DNA of 64,000 nucleotides from Paraburkholderia solitsugae (GTDB lineage Bacteria > Pseudomonadota > Gammaproteobacteria > Burkholderiales > Burkholderiaceae), in contig NZ_WOEY01000115.1 of NCBI RefSeq assembly GCF_013177695.1, positions 62,001 to 126,000 on the forward strand, written 5' to 3'. Within the stretch, counting starts at the first letter, position 1. Each line of letters begins with the position of its first letter. Positions 59,972-64,000 of this stretch are shown piece after piece. A model generated the notes under the pieces. It saw only the letters and a program-made list of their open reading frames with translations, had not been told where the DNA came from and searched no databases. Both the position numbers and the translations under genes were made by a program.

Positions 59972-60916
59972 CTACTGTTGTTCCTGCTGCTGCTTTTGCT
60001 GTTCTTCAAGTTCCTGTTGCTGTTTCAACTGGTCCTGACGCTTCTGCTCGGCTTTCTCGGCCGCCTGCTTCTGACGGGCTTCGACGTCGGCCTTGTGCTG
60101 CGCTGCATCGGCCTGCTTCTTCTCGAAGCTCTGCTGCTTCTCTACCCGCTCCTGCGCCTTTTGTGCGCCCTGCTGACGCGCTTGCTCGAGCTTGCGCTGG
60201 AAATCGGCCTGCTTCTGGTCGTACGCCTGGCTATTGGCTGCGGCTTGCGACGGACTGATGCCGCGCTGCGCCTGATCCAGCGCATGCTGTTGCTGCTTCT
60301 GCTGATAGGCTTCTGCGTTAGCGCTGCGCTGCGGCGCCTCGGCTGCGCGCTGTGCCTGGTCGAGCTGGTGCTGGCGCTGCTTGTCTTCGTAGGCCTGTGC
60401 GTTGCGCGCGTCGTCGGCGGCGCGTTGCGGCGCACTCGCTTCATCTTGTGCGCGTTTGAGCGCCGCCTGCTCGTCACGCTCACGGGCGCGCTGGACACGC
60501 TGTTCGCCGTCGAGCGCGAGCTGTTCCTTGCGTATGTCGGCCTGCACCGAGCGCATGCTGTCGCGCGCCTTGTCCAGACAGTGGTTGACGAAGAACTTGC
60601 TGTAGCAATCGTGTTCGGCGACCGCGTAACGGTAGTTGTTGTCCTCGGTGCGCTGATCGAGCACTTTCTGCCGCGCGTCGAATGCGCTGTCAGGCGATGC
60701 CGCGTTATCAGCATTCGCAGCGTTGCCGGCATTATCCGCGCCCGTGGCGTTCTTGGTGCTCGTTGCGCCCGCCGCACTCGCCGCCTGCGCGCCCGCAACG
60801 GCTGCCGGGGCGAGACTGCTGGCGGCCTCGAGCGGCGCCGCGGATTGCGCTACGGCCGGCGCGGACATGGTCAGCGCAGCGGTCATGACGCACACGGTGC
60901 ATGAAGCGAAAAACAT
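59972..60916 (-). CDS. Exported Gln/Ala-rich coiled-coil protein
   Basis: It has 314 residues from the ATG at 60916, which yields a signal peptide (MFFASCTVCVMTAALTMSAP to VAQ). A longer frame to 61075 begins with TTG. An Ala/Asn-rich stretch is followed by a short segment with two cysteines (AEHDCYSKFFVNHCLDKARD), then about 180 residues of charged Gln/Ala/Lys-rich coiled coil with 20-30-residue repeats (QAYEDKQRQHQLDQAQR, EAYQQKQQQHALDQAQR, QAYDQKQADFQRKLEQARQ). It ends in Gln/Glu. Function unknown. Confidence 0.82.
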   Translation of the reverse strand: MFFASCTVCVMTAALTMSAPAVAQSAAPLEAASSLAPAAVAGAQAASAAGATSTKNATGADNAGNAANADNAASPDSAFDARQKVLDQRTEDNNYRYAVAEHDCYSKFFVNHCLDKARDSMRSVQADIRKEQLALDGEQRVQRARERDEQAALKRAQDEASAPQRAADDARNAQAYEDKQRQHQLDQAQRAAEAPQRSANAEAYQQKQQQHALDQAQRGISPSQAAANSQAYDQKQADFQRKLEQARQQGAQKAQERVEKQQSFEKKQADAAQHKADVEARQKQAAEKAEQKRQDQLKQQQELEEQQKQQQEQQ

Positions 60917-61273
60917 CCCATTAGACGGGAACGCAGGCTTGAACACGGACCGCGACGCCGAAACGAGCGATGTAAGCGGCAAGCATGACAAACGCGGCGA
61001 CAGAAAAAGCGGCAATTGTGACAAGCGAGAGACCAAGCGGGAGCCCAGGCGGTTGAGGGACAAGGAGGTTGGCAACGTCGTAAATGGTCAACGGAACATG
61101 CCCGAAATTCTATCACCCTGCGGTTGAGCCCTTTGGCATTTATGGCAAAATGCCCCGCTCCAGCAACCTGGTCGCAGCGCGCACGCCCCGCGTGCACCGG
61201 CGTGCCCGACGTGGGCGCGGCGTGTGCCATTGCCGCGCGACCTTTGATTGAGTAGCAGGAACACCAAGACCTT
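60917..61273. other. Divergent intergenic region, coiled-coil gene to tex
   Basis: These 357 bp separate the divergent genes. I see no RNA gene or clear repeat. It likely holds the tex promoter. Confidence 0.45.
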
Positions 61274-63619
61274 ATGACGGAAACCGTAGCACTCAAGATC
61301 GTACAGCGCATCGCCGCCGAACTGTCCGTCCAGCCGCGCCAGGTCGCGGCCGCGGTGCAACTTCTCGACGAAGGAGCGACTGTTCCGTTCATCGCCCGCT
61401 ACCGGAAGGAAGTGACCGACAATCTCGACGACACGCAACTGCGTAATCTCGAGGAGCGCCTGCTCTATTTGCGCGAGCTGGAAGACCGGCGCGCCACGAT
61501 CATCGCGAGCATCGACGAACAGGGCAAGCTCACCGACGAGCTGCGCACCGCGATCGAAGGCGCCGACAGCAAGCAGGTGCTGGAAGACCTGTATCTCCCG
61601 TATAAGCCGAAGCGCCGCACGCGCGCGCAGATCGCCCGCGAAGCCGGCCTGCAGCCGCTCGCCGACGCGCTGCTGGCCAATCCCCTGCTCGACCCGCAAA
61701 CCGAAGCCGTCGCCTACGTGGACGCCGAAAAAGGCGTCGCCGACATCAAGGCCGCGCTCGACGGCGCGCGCGACATCCTCTCCGAACAGTTTGGCGAAAC
61801 CGCGGATCTGCTCGGCAAGCTGCGCGACTACCTGTTCAACCAGGGCGTGGTGTCGTCGAAAGTGGTCGAAGGCAAGGAAAACGCGGAAGAAGAGAAATTC
61901 CGCGACTACTACGACTACGCGGAAACCATCAAGACCGTCCCGTCGCATCGCGCGCTGGCCCTGTTCCGGGGCCGCAACGCGGGCGTGCTGATGGTCAAGC
62001 TGGGGCTCGGCGAAGAACTCGACGCGCAGGTGCCGCATCCGGGCGAAGCGTTGATCGCGCGCCACTTCGGTATCGCCAATCAGAACCGCCCGGCCGACAA
62101 GTGGCTCTCCGACGTGTGCCGCTGGTGCTGGCGCGTGAAAGTGCAGCCGCACATCGAAAACGAGCTGCTGACGAATCTGCGCGACGAAGCCGAGCACGAA
62201 GCGATTCGCGTGTTCGCGCGCAATCTGAAGGACCTGCTGCTGGCAGCGCCGGCGGGCCCGAAGGCTGTGATCGGCCTGGATCCGGGTATGCGCACCGGTG
62301 TGAAAGTCGCAGTGGTCGATCGGACCGGCAAAGTGCTCGCCACCGACGTGATTTATCCGCACGAGCCGCGCCGCGATTGGGACGGTTCGATCGCGAAACT
62401 GGCGCGCATCTGCGCGCAGACGCAGGCGGAGCTGATCAGCATCGGCAACGGCACGGCGTCGCGTGAAACGGATAAGCTCGCGAGCGAACTGATCGCGCGT
62501 CATCCGGAGTTCAAGATGCAGAAGATCGTCGTGTCGGAAGCCGGCGCATCGGTGTATTCGGCCTCTGAACTCGCGGCGAAGGAATTCCCTGACATGGACG
62601 TGTCGCTGCGCGGCGCCGTGTCGATTGCGCGCCGTCTGCAGGATCCGCTCGCGGAACTGGTGAAAATCGACCCGAAGGCAATCGGCGTCGGCCAATACCA
62701 GCACGACGTGAATCAGCGCGAACTGGCCCGCTCGCTCGACGCAGTGGTCGAAGATTGCGTGAACGCGGTCGGCGTGGATGCCAATACAGCGTCGGTCGCT
62801 TTGCTGGCGCGCGTGTCGGGTCTGAACGCGACGCTCGCTCGCAATATCGTCGACTATCGCGATGCAAACGGCCCGTTCCCCTCGCGCGAACATCTGCGCA
62901 AGGTGCCGCGTCTGGGCGACAAGACCTTCGAACAGGCCGCCGGGTTCCTGCGCATCAACAACGGCGAAAACCCGCTCGACCGCTCCTCGGTTCACCCGGA
63001 AGCCTATCCGGTCGTGGAACGCATGCTCGCGAAGATCAGCAAGCACGTCGGCGAAGTGCTCGGCAATCGAGAGGCGCTGCGCGGCCTGTCGCCGGCGGAA
63101 TTCGTCGACGAACGCTTCGGCCTGCCGACCGTGCGCGACATTCTGCTCGAACTCGAAAAACCGGGTCGCGACCCGCGCCCCGAGTTCAAGACCGCGACCT
63201 TCCGTGAAGGCGTCGAGAAGGTTAGCGATCTGACGCCGGGCATGGTGCTCGAAGGCGTCGTGACGAACGTGGCCGCCTTCGGTGCGTTCATCGACATCGG
63301 CGTGCATCAGGACGGTCTGGTGCACGTGTCGGCCCTGTCGACGAAGTTCATCAAAGACCCGCACGAAGTGGTCAAGGCCGGTCAGATCGTCAAGGTGAAG
63401 GTGCTGGAAGTCGACGTGAAGCGCCAGCGTATCGCGCTGACCATGCGCCTGGACGACGAGTTCGGCGCGGCAGCAGCGCCGCGCAGCGGTGGCGGCGCCC
63501 AGCAGGACCGCGGCCGTTCCGGCGGCGGTGGTGGACGCGGCGCGCAGCAACCGCGCTCGCGTGAACCGGAAGCGGGCGGCGCAATGGCCGCGGCATTCGC
63601 CAAGCTCAAGCAGAAGTAA
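61274..63619 (+). CDS. tex: Tex-family transcription accessory protein
   Basis: It has 781 residues, standard. It begins [42 protein letters not shown] marks the YqgF-like nuclease fold, [18 protein letters not shown] and [20 protein letters not shown] the helix-hairpin-helix part, and [25 protein letters not shown] the C-terminal S1 RNA-binding domain. The end is Gly/Arg-rich. It acts in RNA binding and transcription; Bordetella Tex affects toxin genes. Confidence 0.95.
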   Translation: MTETVALKIVQRIAAELSVQPRQVAAAVQLLDEGATVPFIARYRKEVTDNLDDTQLRNLEERLLYLRELEDRRATIIASIDEQGKLTDELRTAIEGADSKQVLEDLYLPYKPKRRTRAQIAREAGLQPLADALLANPLLDPQTEAVAYVDAEKGVADIKAALDGARDILSEQFGETADLLGKLRDYLFNQGVVSSKVVEGKENAEEEKFRDYYDYAETIKTVPSHRALALFRGRNAGVLMVKLGLGEELDAQVPHPGEALIARHFGIANQNRPADKWLSDVCRWCWRVKVQPHIENELLTNLRDEAEHEAIRVFARNLKDLLLAAPAGPKAVIGLDPGMRTGVKVAVVDRTGKVLATDVIYPHEPRRDWDGSIAKLARICAQTQAELISIGNGTASRETDKLASELIARHPEFKMQKIVVSEAGASVYSASELAAKEFPDMDVSLRGAVSIARRLQDPLAELVKIDPKAIGVGQYQHDVNQRELARSLDAVVEDCVNAVGVDANTASVALLARVSGLNATLARNIVDYRDANGPFPSREHLRKVPRLGDKTFEQAAGFLRINNGENPLDRSSVHPEAYPVVERMLAKISKHVGEVLGNREALRGLSPAEFVDERFGLPTVRDILLELEKPGRDPRPEFKTATFREGVEKVSDLTPGMVLEGVVTNVAAFGAFIDIGVHQDGLVHVSALSTKFIKDPHEVVKAGQIVKVKVLEVDVKRQRIALTMRLDDEFGAAAAPRSGGGAQQDRGRSGGGGGRGAQQPRSREPEAGGAMAAAFAKLKQK

Positions 63620-63675
63620 GCGGATTCATCAGCGCGCGATCCACTCGCGCGCTGATATTCGAGCGACTGAGCGAC

Positions 63676-63711
63676 GAAAAAAAGCCCACGCAATTGCGTG
63701 GGCTTTTTTAT
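63676..63711 (+). terminator. Terminator after tex
   Basis: The stem aaaaaaagcccacgcaa pairs with ttgcgtgggcttttttt nearly perfectly, and the T-run lies on either strand. It can serve both tex and the convergent kup. Confidence 0.93.
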
Positions 63712-63774
63712 CGCTTGTCGCTCGTCACTTACCGCGCCCCGGCATGCAAGGCGCTAACGAACCTGGGTCCGTCG

Positions 63775-64000
63775 TCAGATCTCGATCTTCGTCCCCAACT
63801 CAACCACCCGGTTGGCCGGGATGCTAAAGAAGTCGGTCGGCTTGGCGGCGTTCTGATGCATCCATGCGAACACACGTTCGCGCCACACCGACATGCCCGG
63901 CAACTGCGTCGGCACAACCGTTTCGCGCGCCAGGAAGAACGACGTGTCCATCAACTCGAACGTCATGTCGTGCGTGCGGCCCACCTCGAGCAGCACCGCC
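63775..64000 (-). CDS. kup: Potassium transporter Kup, 3' end only
   Basis: About 75 C-terminal codons are visible; the gene continues past the right edge. The sequence [18 protein letters not shown], then [20 protein letters not shown] and [15 protein letters not shown], is the soluble C-terminal end of KUP-family K+ uptake proteins. The stop is at 63775. The call is firm for the family. Confidence 0.88.
   Translation of the reverse strand, partial: AVLLEVGRTHDMTFELMDTSFFLARETVVPTQLPGMSVWRERVFAWMHQNAAKPTDFFSIPANRVVELGTKIEI

Noticed and set aside
59972-60916. TolA-like envelope protein
   Set aside because: It has a cleavable-type signal and no TolA C-terminal domain or tol-pal neighbours.

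Overview
The window is a 64 kb piece of high-GC proteobacterial chromosome. Gene content and protein style point to the beta-proteobacterial family Burkholderiaceae, most likely Paraburkholderia or a close Burkholderia relative. Supporting signs are the cysS-alkA-accA-tilS-lysC run, an OmpC-type porin of the Burkholderia kind, a CysE with an Ala-rich linker and C-terminal extension, and a glyoxylate shunt split into separate aceA and aceB loci. Species level is not decided from sequence alone. I see no phage, IS element, integrase, CRISPR array or plasmid feature. It reads as ordinary core chromosome with one accessory sugar locus.

Layout. 1-7.1 kb: alanine racemase (cut by the left edge), a first LplT-like transporter, thiD, and a tightly overlapping minus-strand operon tsaB-rimI-udg-DUF1853, then an acyl-CoA-binding protein. 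7.7-18.5 kb: an RhlE-type RNA helicase; a carbon-metabolism stretch with isocitrate lyase (aceA), a universal stress protein, a LysR regulator, a haloacid dehalogenase and malate synthase (aceB); then small enzymes (a gamma-glutamylcyclotransferase-like protein, RraA), an AraC regulator next to a 14-bp tandem repeat, and a GNAT acetyltransferase. 18.6-21 kb: five minus-strand tRNA genes (Ala-GGC, then Glu-TTC/Asp-GTC twice) downstream of gltX. 21.4-29.4 kb: a patatin-like lipoprotein, an NlpC/P60 hydrolase and the yejABEF peptide importer, with a relic of fabI beside yejA. 29.5-35.7 kb: a small Pro/Tyr-rich exported protein and the accessory sugar locus (MFS transporter, GH31 glycosidase, porin) with a DeoR-type operator candidate upstream. 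35.7-43 kb: tRNA-Ser and the minus-strand run lysC-tilS-accA-alkA-cysS.

43.2-64 kb: TPR protein, two cyclophilins (one exported, one cytoplasmic), lpxH, cysE, trmJ, suhB, a second LplT-like transporter, mutS, an exported metallophosphoesterase-like protein, slyD, a JmjC-type ribosomal oxygenase, an Ala-rich lipoprotein, a YoaA/DinG helicase, a YdcH-like small protein, an exported Gln-rich coiled-coil protein, tex, and the 3' end of kup at the right edge.

How it fits together. Most genes are housekeeping: translation and RNA handling (gltX, cysS, tilS, trmJ, tsaB, rimI, the ribosomal oxygenase, tRNAs, rraA, rhlE, tex), DNA repair (udg, alkA, mutS, yoaA), envelope and lipid metabolism (alr, accA, lpxH, two lplT-like genes) and the glyoxylate shunt. 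No convincing new system is visible. The observations most worth checking are the duplicated tRNA-Glu/Asp/terminator unit, the paired LplT paralogues, the fabI relic, the dehalogenase beside malate synthase, and the GH31 locus with its operator candidate.
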